The notes under the pieces are model-generated. The model was given only the letters and a program-made list of their open reading frames with translations, ran no database searches and was not told the DNA's origin. From Prevotellaceae bacterium (GTDB lineage Bacteria > Bacteroidota > Bacteroidia > Bacteroidales > UBA932), in contig JAISDR010000278.1 in the NCBI GenBank assembly GCA_031264645.1, forward strand, positions 1 through 6,095: 6,095 nt of DNA, written 5' to 3'. The position numbers and the translations under genes are program-made. Position 1 is the stretch's first letter; each line of letters starts with the position of its first letter. Shown piece after piece: positions 1-6,095 of the stretch.

Positions 1-8
1 AGTGCATT

Positions 9-35
9 TTGCTTAAATATTTTTCATTACATTTG
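9..35 (+). promoter_or_regulatory. Putative topA promoter (Bacteroidota -7 box TACATTTG)
   Basis: TACATTTG at 28-35 matches the Bacteroidota -7 consensus TAnnTTTG exactly. A TTG at 9-11 could be the -33 element, but the spacer is only 16 bases, shorter than the usual 19-21 or so, so the -33 assignment is weak. The start of transcription would fall near 40-45, giving topA a 5' leader of about 65 bases that is AT-rich and has no obvious hairpin or riboswitch. Basis: the match is seen in the sequence; promoter function is inferred. Confidence 0.5.
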
Positions 36-106
36 CATCCGTAAATTGAAGATTTCAGAATATAAAAAATAGATATAAATAAATTAATAGTTTCGAAACC
101 AGAATA

Positions 107-2503
107 ATGCAACAAGACAATTTAGTAATAGTAGAATCTCCGGCAAAAGCGAAAACGATAGAGAAATTTTTAGGAGATAAATTTCTCGTAAAGTCAAGCT
201 ACGGTCATATAAGAGATTTGGTAAAGAAAGGCTTAGGTGTTGATATAGAAAACAATTACAAACCTGAATATGAAATTTCGGAAGATAAGCACGCCGTTGT
301 AAAAGAACTCAAAAAACTCAGTAAGGAAGCAAAGCATGTTTGGCTGGCGTCCGATGAAGACCGGGAAGGAGAGGCTATAGCATGGCATTTGCAGGAAACT
401 TTAAATCTGGATAAAAGTAAGACTAACAGAATTGTTTTTCACGAGATTACGAAAAATGCTATCCAGAATGCCATAAAGAACCCAAGAGATATTGATAATA
501 ACATAGTTGACGCGCAGCAAGCCCGCAGGATTCTTGACCGTCTGGTAGGATTCGAAGTGTCGCCGATTCTGTGGAAAAAAGTGAAACCCTCGCTGTCGGC
601 GGGCAGAGTTCAATCCGTTGCCGTGCGACTGATCGTTGAACGGGAACGGGAGATAATCGGGTTTAAATCCGAATCGTTTTACAAAGTCTGTGCGATATTT
701 AATCCCGATTCGGCAGAGAATCCATTTTCACTGAAATCGGACTTGAATGTCAAGTTCAAGACACTGAAGGAAACCGAAGAGTTTCTTAATCACTGCAAAT
801 CGGCAAAATTTTCGATTTCGGGAATTGAGAAAAAGCCCGCAAAAAAATCGCCTTCGCCTCCGTTTACAACCTCGACCCTGCAACAGGAAGCATCAAGAAA
901 ATTCGGTTTTTCCGTCGGGCAGACCATGTCCATTGCCCAGCGTTTGTACGAAGCGGGAAAGATAACGTACATGAGGACAGATTCTACCAACCTCTCGTCG
1001 TTTGCCATTGATTCGGCAAAAAACACGATTATAAATCTTTATGGAACAAAATATTCCAATGTCCGGCAATACAAAACCAAGTCGAAGGGAGCGCAGGAAG
1101 CTCACGAAGCCATACGTCCCACCGAGTTGGAAAATCCGAGCATAAGCGGGACATCTCAGGAGAAAAAGCTCTATGAGTTGATCTGGAAAAGAACTATAGC
1201 TTCGCAAATGAGCGACGCTTCTCTGGAAAAGACAGTCGTAACAATATCCATATCGGACAGCGAATATAAATTTCAGGCTACGGGAGAGATATTGCTGTTC
1301 GACGGCTTTCTTAAAGTGTATATCGAATCGAGCGATGACGAGACTGAAGACGGGGATTCCGGCGATCTTCTGCCGCCTTTGCGTGAAAATCAAAAGCTCG
1401 TTTATAATGAAATATCGGCGACAGAGCGTTTTACACAGCATCCTGCGAGATATACCGAAGCAAGTCTGGTGAAAAAAATGGAAGAGCTTGGAATCGGTCG
1501 TCCTTCGACTTATGCGCCAACTGTTTCGACCATCATGCAGCGCGGATATGTGACAAAGGAAGACCGTCAGGGAGAACAGAGAGAATACTTTAGAGTTTCC
1601 ATGAAAAAGGGAATTATAAAAAAGGAGAAAAAGCATGAAATAACGGGAACAGAAAAATCGAAACTCTTTCCGAGCGATATCGGCATGCTGGTCAATGATT
1701 TTCTGGTTGAAAATTTCAGGAAGGTTGTCGATTATAATTTCACTGCCAATGTAGAGGAGCAGTTCGACGAAATCGCATCGGGAGAATTGGAATGGACAAA
1801 AATGATAGACAAGTTCTACAAGCCTTTCCACATTGATATTGAGAAATCAAAGGACACATCCCGTCCGGCAGCGTCCGAAAAGGTACTTGGCGTTGACCCG
1901 AAGACAGGAAAGCAGGTTTCCGTCAGAATAGCCCGTTTTGGGCCTGTTGCGCAGCTTGGCGTTTCCGACGACACGCAGTCGGAAGCCAAACCCATGTACG
2001 CCAGTCTGAAAAAAGGACAGCTGATAGAAAGCATTTCGCTGGAAGAAGCGCTGAAACTCTTCGATTTGCCGCGTGAGATAGGCAAATACGAAGATACGGT
2101 ACTGGTTGTCGGTCTCGGACGCTTTGGTCCTTATGTGAGATTTGGAAAACAGTTTGTATCGCTCGGTAAAAACGATGATCCATATACTGTTACACAGGAA
2201 AGGGCAATAGAACTTATTGAGGAAAAGAGATTAAAGGAAAAAGAAAAGGTAATAAAGAATTTCGAAGACGTTCAGGTTTTAAACGGGCGTTTCGGTCCAT
2301 ATATCTTTTTCGAAGGGAACAATTATAAGTTGCCCAAAGACGTGGATAAGGACGCACTGACAAGGGAAAAATGCATGGAATTGATTGAACAGCAAGGCGT
2401 CAAACCGGCAAAGGCAAGCAAGTCAGGCAAGTCAGACAAATCTGCAAAAACAACTGGGATGACAGCCAAAAAAGCCGTTTCTGTAAAAAAAACAAAAAAA
2501 TAG
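107..2503 (+). CDS. topA: DNA topoisomerase I (type IA), omega protein
   Basis: This cytoplasmic enzyme relaxes negatively supercoiled DNA by transient single-strand cleavage through a 5'-phosphotyrosine link. The N-terminal TOPRIM domain starts with VIVESPAKAKT (catalytic Glu10) and carries the Mg-binding acidic triad in DEDREGEAIAWH (Asp83, Asp85, Glu87). The active site is ITYMRTDST, with Tyr288 as the nucleophile and Arg290 beside it, equivalent to Tyr319/Arg321 of E. coli TopA. The core continues through GIGRPSTYAPT. The C-terminal region has three topoisomerase C-terminal repeats marked by RFGP at residues 610, 672 and 728. A Lys/Ser/Ala-rich basic tail follows (about 766-798). There are no CxxC zinc-ribbon pairs, unlike E. 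coli TopA. The 798-residue length is normal for the zinc-free Bacteroidota form. ATG 107 fits the conserved N terminus, and no Shine-Dalgarno sequence is visible, which is common in this phylum. The next gene follows after 26 bases. Function is near certain. Confidence 0.98.
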   Translation: MQQDNLVIVESPAKAKTIEKFLGDKFLVKSSYGHIRDLVKKGLGVDIENNYKPEYEISEDKHAVVKELKKLSKEAKHVWLASDEDREGEAIAWHLQETLNLDKSKTNRIVFHEITKNAIQNAIKNPRDIDNNIVDAQQARRILDRLVGFEVSPILWKKVKPSLSAGRVQSVAVRLIVEREREIIGFKSESFYKVCAIFNPDSAENPFSLKSDLNVKFKTLKETEEFLNHCKSAKFSISGIEKKPAKKSPSPPFTTSTLQQEASRKFGFSVGQTMSIAQRLYEAGKITYMRTDSTNLSSFAIDSAKNTIINLYGTKYSNVRQYKTKSKGAQEAHEAIRPTELENPSISGTSQEKKLYELIWKRTIASQMSDASLEKTVVTISISDSEYKFQATGEILLFDGFLKVYIESSDDETEDGDSGDLLPPLRENQKLVYNEISATERFTQHPARYTEASLVKKMEELGIGRPSTYAPTVSTIMQRGYVTKEDRQGEQREYFRVSMKKGIIKKEKKHEITGTEKSKLFPSDIGMLVNDFLVENFRKVVDYNFTANVEEQFDEIASGELEWTKMIDKFYKPFHIDIEKSKDTSRPAASEKVLGVDPKTGKQVSVRIARFGPVAQLGVSDDTQSEAKPMYASLKKGQLIESISLEEALKLFDLPREIGKYEDTVLVVGLGRFGPYVRFGKQFVSLGKNDDPYTVTQERAIELIEEKRLKEKEKVIKNFEDVQVLNGRFGPYIFFEGNNYKLPKDVDKDALTREKCMELIEQQGVKPAKASKSGKSDKSAKTTGMTAKKAVSVKKTKK
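2418..2444 (+). repeat. 9-bp tandem repeat in the topA tail
   Basis: GCAAGTCAG occurs twice back to back (2418-2426 and 2427-2435), followed by a degenerate third copy, ACAAATCTG (2436-2444, 6 of 9 bases identical). It encodes the basic Lys-Ser-X repeats in the C-terminal tail of topoisomerase I (SKSGKSDKSAK). Such tails vary in length between strains and species and probably bind DNA non-specifically. Confidence 0.6.
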
Positions 2504-2529
2504 CTTCGATGTTACTATATATATAAGGT

Positions 2530-3603
2530 ATGAACGATATTTTTGACATATTAGTTTCTGTGGACAGGAAAAGTCTTGGTATAAAGTCGGACAATAAATA
2601 TTTGCTTGCCAACAGAGTACATTTTCATAAAGATGAATTGTCGTGTTCAAAAATTGTCATACTTGGGGTAGGGGAGGAGAGGGGCTTGACCCTTGTACGG
2701 AAATCCCTGTACGGACTGTATTGCAAGTCTGATACGGGCATTAGCGATTTGGGAAATATCCCCCCGTCGGAAAACGATAAGCTGCAACAAATCCTGAAAA
2801 TACTCTCGGACAAAGATATAACCGTGATTTTGATTGGAAATTCCGTGGATGTACTGTCCGTTTGCCTTGATTCTCTGGCAGACAGGGAGTCCGTTTCGGC
2901 GAGTATAGTTTCCCCGGCGGTTGTGCCGTCCGGTTTTACGGATTCCCTTTTCAGTAACAGATTTAAAAACCTGTTCGATTTGAATTTTCTGGCATATCAG
3001 ACATATCTGAGCGATCCAGAGGTATTAAAAAAGCTTTCGTCCTCTTATTTTGACGCTTTGAGGCTTGGCAAATTCAGGGAAAACAACATGATATACGAGC
3101 CTGCTTTGCGCGATTCGGATATATTTAGTCTGGATATGGCTTCCATCCGTAAATCAGAACTTGCAGATTCCTTATATTCAGGATTGAACGGTCTGTATTC
3201 GGAAGAAGTCTGCCAGATTTCGCGGTATGCCGGGATTTCGGATAATTTGAAAATTGCAAACGTATTTTGTCATGATAAAATCGAAAAAAACGGTCAAAAA
3301 AATGAGTTAATTGCTCAAATTGTGTGGCATATTATAGATGGAATCGTAAATCGGGCGGGGGAAATAATGTTAAATAATGTCAACAGAATCAAAAAGATTC
3401 TTATAAATTTAGAGCGTCCGGAAGAGCAATTAGTCTTTTATCACAGCGATATTACAAACCGCTGGTGGATGGAAATTCAGAAAAATTCCGAAACTCCTCC
3501 CTTGATAATTGCCTGTATGGAAGAAGATTATAAAATGGCATGCCGGCAGGATGTGCCGTTAAGATGGATTTGGTATCATCAAAAAATGGCAGAAAAAAAT
3601 TAG
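2530..3603 (+). CDS. Arginase/formimidoylglutamase-superfamily protein, probably catalytically inactive
   Basis: This 357-residue protein resembles the arginase/agmatinase/formiminoglutamase (ureohydrolase) family proteins often annotated as formimidoylglutamase in Bacteroidota. Recognisable blocks are IGNSVD (103-107, where GGxH/GGSQD would sit), FLAYQTY, FDALRLG, EPALRDSDIFSLDMASIR (core at 200-207), GLYSEEVCQISRYAGIS, and a C-terminal RWWME (311-315) with a final EDYKMAC...PLRWIW segment. Active ureohydrolases bind two Mn ions through GGxHS, DAHxD and SxDxDxxDP. Here the last motif reads SLDMASIR, so only Asp202 remains and the other two acids are Ala204 and Arg207. No DAHxD or GGxH motif is visible. 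There is no signal peptide, so the protein is probably cytoplasmic. It starts 26 bases after topA and is likely co-transcribed with it. AAGG lies only one base before the ATG, too close to act as a normal ribosome-binding site. Fold assignment is fairly sure; a function cannot be given, and hutG is not justified. Confidence 0.82.
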   Translation: MNDIFDILVSVDRKSLGIKSDNKYLLANRVHFHKDELSCSKIVILGVGEERGLTLVRKSLYGLYCKSDTGISDLGNIPPSENDKLQQILKILSDKDITVILIGNSVDVLSVCLDSLADRESVSASIVSPAVVPSGFTDSLFSNRFKNLFDLNFLAYQTYLSDPEVLKKLSSSYFDALRLGKFRENNMIYEPALRDSDIFSLDMASIRKSELADSLYSGLNGLYSEEVCQISRYAGISDNLKIANVFCHDKIEKNGQKNELIAQIVWHIIDGIVNRAGEIMLNNVNRIKKILINLERPEEQLVFYHSDITNRWWMEIQKNSETPPLIIACMEEDYKMACRQDVPLRWIWYHQKMAEKN

Positions 3604-3632
3604 TGTTTATTAACAATCAAAATTTAGGGTAC

Positions 3633-3663
3633 TTGTTTATACTAAAAAAAATATTTTACTTTG
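3633..3663 (+). promoter_or_regulatory. Putative promoter for the porP-gldK-gldL operon
   Basis: TTG at 3633-3635 is followed after 21 bases by TACTTTG at 3657-3663, a close match to the Bacteroidota -33/-7 arrangement (TTG, about 19-21 bases, TAnnTTTG; the -7 box lacks one T). The spacer is A/T-rich. Transcription would begin near 3670, downstream of the arginase-like gene's stop and upstream of the preferred porP start. This separates the T9SS genes from topA and argues against long N-terminal versions of PorP. Basis: the pattern is seen in the sequence; its activity is inferred. Confidence 0.6.
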
Positions 3664-3707
3664 CGCGGTCTTTGAGATTCATTATTGGAGACAAAGATAA
3701 TATTGAT

Positions 3708-4637
3708 TTGAGTAGAGTCGCAACGTTCTTTTTTATGCTTTATGGAGGGTGCTTGTTTTCGCAAAGCGAACAAATGTTCAGCCAGACATCGTTCAATCCT
3801 GCCTTTGTCAATCCCGCGTATGCCGGAAGCGATACGGCAAGATATTACAATGTGATTGTGATGAACAGAAACCAGATGGTTGGAATAGACAATTCTCCCG
3901 GAACGACGGTGTTGAACATCAACGGTCCCCTGATAATAGGGGGCGTACAGGGAGGAGTAAGCGCTACGTTTTACGATGACAGACTGGGTTTTCTCAATAC
4001 TCCGGCATTTAATTTAGGATATGCGTACAAATTTGAATTAGGAAAAGGTTCTTTAAGTTTAGGTTTATCTGCAGGCGTATTTTTCAGTACTCTTGATTCG
4101 GAAGGATGGAGATTGCCCGACGGCAATGCTGATCCGGCTATTCCGACAGGAAAGGAATCAAAGCGAAGTTTTGATTTGGGTTTGGGAGCTTATTACAGGA
4201 ATAATAAATTTTATGCCGGACTGTCGATGATGCATCTGATCCGTCCAACTTTGGTTTACGGGGACAACCCGTCCAAGTTGCCCGGAAACTATTATCTCAT
4301 GGCAGGATATGGAATTTCATTTGAAAATCCTGATTTTGAACTGAAGCCAGCCTTATTGGTACTGACAGATTTGAAAAACGCTCTTTATTCTGTAAATTCA
4401 CTCCTTTTTTACCGGAACAGATTTTGGCTGGGACTGGATTACAGATATAAAAGTTCGATAGGATTGCTTGCAGGTTTAAATTTATTTCCAGAACTCAGAT
4501 TGGGATATTCTTATGGCTATAACACCTCTGTGTTAAGCAAATATGGAGGAAGCAACCATGAGATAATGTTGACATATAGATTTTCAGTCTATTTTGATAA
4601 AGGGAAACAGAAATATAAAAGTATAAGATATTTATAA
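3708..4637 (+). CDS. porP: Type IX secretion system membrane protein, PorP/SprF family
   Basis: PorP/SprF proteins are outer-membrane beta-barrel components of the type IX secretion system and work with the PorK/PorL/PorM/PorN core. Family marks are the mature N terminus SEQMFSQTSFNPAFVNPAYAGS (NPAYAGS at about 35-41), alternating aromatic/glycine strands such as FYRNRFWLGLDYRYK, and a C-terminal strand with GGSNHEIMLTYRFSVYF (His284-Glu285), typical of a barrel end. The start is uncertain. The frame is open back to ATG 3540 and ATG 3564, but those overlap the preceding gene and lie upstream of the promoter at 3633-3663. ATG 3735 would leave too short a signal peptide. TTG 3708 gives MSRVATFFFMLYGGCLFSQS, a short signal peptide probably cut near Ser-Gln, and a normal length of 309 residues. 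An ATT at 3702, 11 bases after GGAG 3687-3690, is another option. gldK follows after five bases, so translation is probably coupled. The family call is secure; the start is moderate. Confidence 0.9.
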   Translation: MSRVATFFFMLYGGCLFSQSEQMFSQTSFNPAFVNPAYAGSDTARYYNVIVMNRNQMVGIDNSPGTTVLNINGPLIIGGVQGGVSATFYDDRLGFLNTPAFNLGYAYKFELGKGSLSLGLSAGVFFSTLDSEGWRLPDGNADPAIPTGKESKRSFDLGLGAYYRNNKFYAGLSMMHLIRPTLVYGDNPSKLPGNYYLMAGYGISFENPDFELKPALLVLTDLKNALYSVNSLLFYRNRFWLGLDYRYKSSIGLLAGLNLFPELRLGYSYGYNTSVLSKYGGSNHEIMLTYRFSVYFDKGKQKYKSIRYL

Positions 4638-4642
4638 AAGTT

Positions 4643-6016
4643 ATGGACATGAAGAGAGTGATTTTAGTGACAGTTGTTCTTTTTTTTGTAACCTCATGCG
4701 GAAACAGCGGGGGAATTGGAGGAAAAGGCTCGAGAAAAGGTTTTGAGCCTCCGCCCGAAAATATGACGATAATTCCAAAAGGGTCATTTGAGATGGGATC
4801 AAATGATGAGGATTATGTATGGGCAATGAATGCACCCCTGAGGCGCAGGACGACAGATGATTTTTTTATGGATTTGACCGAGACAACTAATCTGTCATAC
4901 AGAGAATTTGTTAACTGGACGGCTGATTCCATAGCAAGAAGAGTATTGGCGAATGAAGGGCTCGACGGATTTTTCTTCGAAGATGATGAAGAAGATCCGG
5001 AACCTGATCCCAATGACGTTCGTCTTAATTACAGAACGGCTATACATATCCGCAGTCCGAAGCAAAAAAGTTATGAAGAGCATTATCCCGTACTTAGGGA
5101 TAAAGAATTTTTTTACTCAAAACAGGAAGCTTTGGGACAGAAAAGGGTTATTGATACCCGTAAGCTGTATTACAAATACAAATATTTTGATTTGCGGCAG
5201 GCGGCAAAAGCCAGATGGGTTGTTGACGAGAATGGAGTCGGACACTATGAGGGAAAGGTTATGGATAAAGACGGAAAATCTGTTGATGTTCAGGACAGAG
5301 GTTCTTTCATGGTAGAGGAAGATGTTCCTGTTTATCCCGACACTTTATCATGGATACGCGATTTTTTCAATTCATATAATGAACCTCTTTCACGGGCATA
5401 TTTCTGGCATCCGGCATACGATTATTATCCTGTCGTTGGGGTATCGTGGAAGCAGGCGACTGCGTTTTGTCACTGGAGATCGTATCACGCAAAGGAAAAA
5501 AGATACAGAAATCAATACCCTGCTCATGAATACAGATTGCCGATGGAAGTGGAATTTGAATATGCCGCAAGAGGCGGATTGGAGGGTAACCTTTATCCCT
5601 GGGGAAGCATGTATAATACCAACAGCAGCGGATGTTTTCTTGCAAATTTCAAACCGCAGAGAGGTGATTACGCACTTGACGGTTTCTCGAGAACATCTCC
5701 CGTAGCCCAGTATGAACCGAATGAGTTTGGTCTTTACGATATGGCAGGCAATGTTTCCGAATGGGTTAACGACACTTATGACGAAAATGGATACGAAACA
5801 ACGCACGATCTGGTTCCGGTATATCACCAGCATGTTTTCAAAGGTGATAAGGCGAGCAAAAAACGTAAAGTTGTCAGGGGCGGTTCGTGGAAGGATATTT
5901 CGTACTTTATGCAAACAGGTGCGAGAAATTATGATTATATGGACAGTACACATTCATATATAGGTTTCAGGACAGTCAGGGATGCTGTTGTAGGTAACAG
6001 GCAGCCCGGAAGATAA
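4643..6016 (+). CDS. gldK: Type IX secretion system ring lipoprotein GldK/PorK (FGE-sulfatase fold)
   Basis: GldK (PorK in P. gingivalis) is a lipoprotein that, with GldN/PorN, forms the large periplasmic ring under the outer membrane in the T9SS. The N terminus is a lipoprotein signal, MDMKRVILVTVVLFFVTSCG, with lipobox VTSC and lipidated Cys19; ATG 4649 (Met3) is an equally good start. A Gly/Ser/Lys-rich linker leads to a formylglycine-generating-enzyme/SUMF1-like domain: IIPKGSFEMGS (43-53), VVGVSWKQA (264-272), MAGNVSEWV (367-375) and RGGSW (412-416), ending GFRTVRD. Between the first and second blocks lies the GldK-specific insertion, with an acidic run at 113-125 and VYPDTLSWIRDF (230-241). 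The C-terminal cysteine pair used by active FGE is missing after RGGSW, so the role is structural. The 457 residues are close to the roughly 460-490 I recall for the family. porP ends five bases upstream and gldL begins 47 bases downstream. Confidence 0.96.
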   Translation: MDMKRVILVTVVLFFVTSCGNSGGIGGKGSRKGFEPPPENMTIIPKGSFEMGSNDEDYVWAMNAPLRRRTTDDFFMDLTETTNLSYREFVNWTADSIARRVLANEGLDGFFFEDDEEDPEPDPNDVRLNYRTAIHIRSPKQKSYEEHYPVLRDKEFFYSKQEALGQKRVIDTRKLYYKYKYFDLRQAAKARWVVDENGVGHYEGKVMDKDGKSVDVQDRGSFMVEEDVPVYPDTLSWIRDFFNSYNEPLSRAYFWHPAYDYYPVVGVSWKQATAFCHWRSYHAKEKRYRNQYPAHEYRLPMEVEFEYAARGGLEGNLYPWGSMYNTNSSGCFLANFKPQRGDYALDGFSRTSPVAQYEPNEFGLYDMAGNVSEWVNDTYDENGYETTHDLVPVYHQHVFKGDKASKKRKVVRGGSWKDISYFMQTGARNYDYMDSTHSYIGFRTVRDAVVGNRQPGR

Positions 6017-6063
6017 ATATTTGAGATACATGAATAATAAAATATAAAAAAAGTATAATAATT

Positions 6064-6095
6064 ATGAAATTTTTAGAATCAAAATTTGCTAAACG
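6064..6095 (+). CDS. gldL: Start of GldL/PorL, T9SS inner-membrane motor protein (partial, cut by window end)
   Basis: Only ten codons and two bases are present, reading MKFLESKFAK and probably Arg. In known loci gldL/porL follows gldK/porK directly, and family members start with a short basic stretch before the first membrane helix, which fits here. GldL forms, with GldM, the proton-driven rotary motor in the inner membrane. The 47-base gap after gldK is very AT-rich, with no Shine-Dalgarno sequence. The call rests mainly on position; sequence support is limited. Confidence 0.72.
   Translation, partial: MKFLESKFAK

Noticed and set aside
893..1831. 312-codon open frame on the minus strand opposite topA
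   Set aside because: It lies wholly inside the conserved topA coding region, its translation has no recognisable domain and is rich in Cys/Arg/Phe as expected of an antisense shadow, and no promoter or start signal supports it.
2516..2525. TATATATATA run between topA and the next gene as a promoter or regulatory repeat
   Set aside because: It does not match TAnnTTTG, has no paired TTG element at proper spacing, and short TA runs are common in AT-rich spacers.
2530..3603. Naming the arginase-like gene hutG (formimidoylglutamase)
   Set aside because: The metal ligands are missing and no other histidine-degradation gene is in the window, so a specific enzymatic name is not supported.
3604..3632. 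Intrinsic terminator after the arginase-like gene
   Set aside because: Only a 3-bp stem (GTT/AAC around TATT) is visible and there is no U-tract after a stable hairpin.
3540..3707. Long PorP version starting at ATG 3540 or 3564
   Set aside because: It would overlap the preceding gene, precede the likely promoter and put about 50 non-family residues before the signal peptide. Kept only as an alternative in the findings.
3735..3770. PorP as a lipoprotein through the cysteine in MLYGGC
   Set aside because: Tyr sits at -3, so this is a poor lipobox; PorP/SprF proteins are beta-barrels with ordinary signal peptides, and the family core begins just after SQS.
5390..5953. 187-codon open frame on the minus strand opposite gldK
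   Set aside because: It is antisense to the most conserved part of the FGE-like domain, has no recognisable family, and is explained by codon bias of the real gene.
4953..5963. Three plus-strand frames (4953-5315, 5322-5705, 5712-5963) inside gldK
   Set aside because: They are out-of-frame shadows of gldK, which reads intact from lipoprotein signal to GFRTVRD; there is no sign of a frameshift.

Overview
The window looks like chromosomal DNA of a Bacteroidota bacterium, most probably of the order Bacteroidales. It holds type IX secretion system (T9SS) genes in the porP-gldK/porK-gldL/porL order known from Porphyromonas gingivalis. It also has Bacteroidota-type -7 elements (TAnnTTTG-like) and mostly no Shine-Dalgarno sequences, and its base composition is moderately AT-rich. 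All genes lie on the + strand and are tightly packed. The longest non-coding gaps are about 105 bases (1-106 and 3604-3707). I see no mobile element, tRNA, rRNA, CRISPR array or clear intrinsic terminator.

Layout. Bases 1-106 carry a promoter-like -7 box and an AT-rich leader. Bases 107-2503 encode topA, DNA topoisomerase I, with C-terminal RFGP repeats and a lysine-rich tail in place of zinc ribbons. After 26 bases, 2530-3603 encodes an arginase/formimidoylglutamase-superfamily protein that has lost the recognisable metal ligands and is therefore probably not an active ureohydrolase. A second good promoter lies at 3633-3663. It is followed by a PorP/SprF-family outer-membrane protein gene (3708-4637 by my preferred start), the gldK/porK lipoprotein gene (4643-6016, five bases downstream), and the first ten codons of what is very probably gldL/porL (6064 to the window end).

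How the genes fit together. The first two genes form a housekeeping pair (topology enzyme plus pseudo-arginase). The last three begin the T9SS core operon: PorP/SprF is the outer-membrane beta-barrel component, GldK/PorK is the periplasmic ring lipoprotein, and GldL/PorL is the inner-membrane motor protein. GldM and GldN are expected just beyond the right edge. The internal promoter suggests that the secretion genes can be transcribed independently of topA.

The system itself is known, so I do not claim a wholly new one. The points that deserve a second look are the degenerate arginase-like protein beside the T9SS operon, the uncertain and apparently non-ATG start of porP with an open in-frame extension upstream, and the FGE-like fold of GldK without catalytic cysteines.
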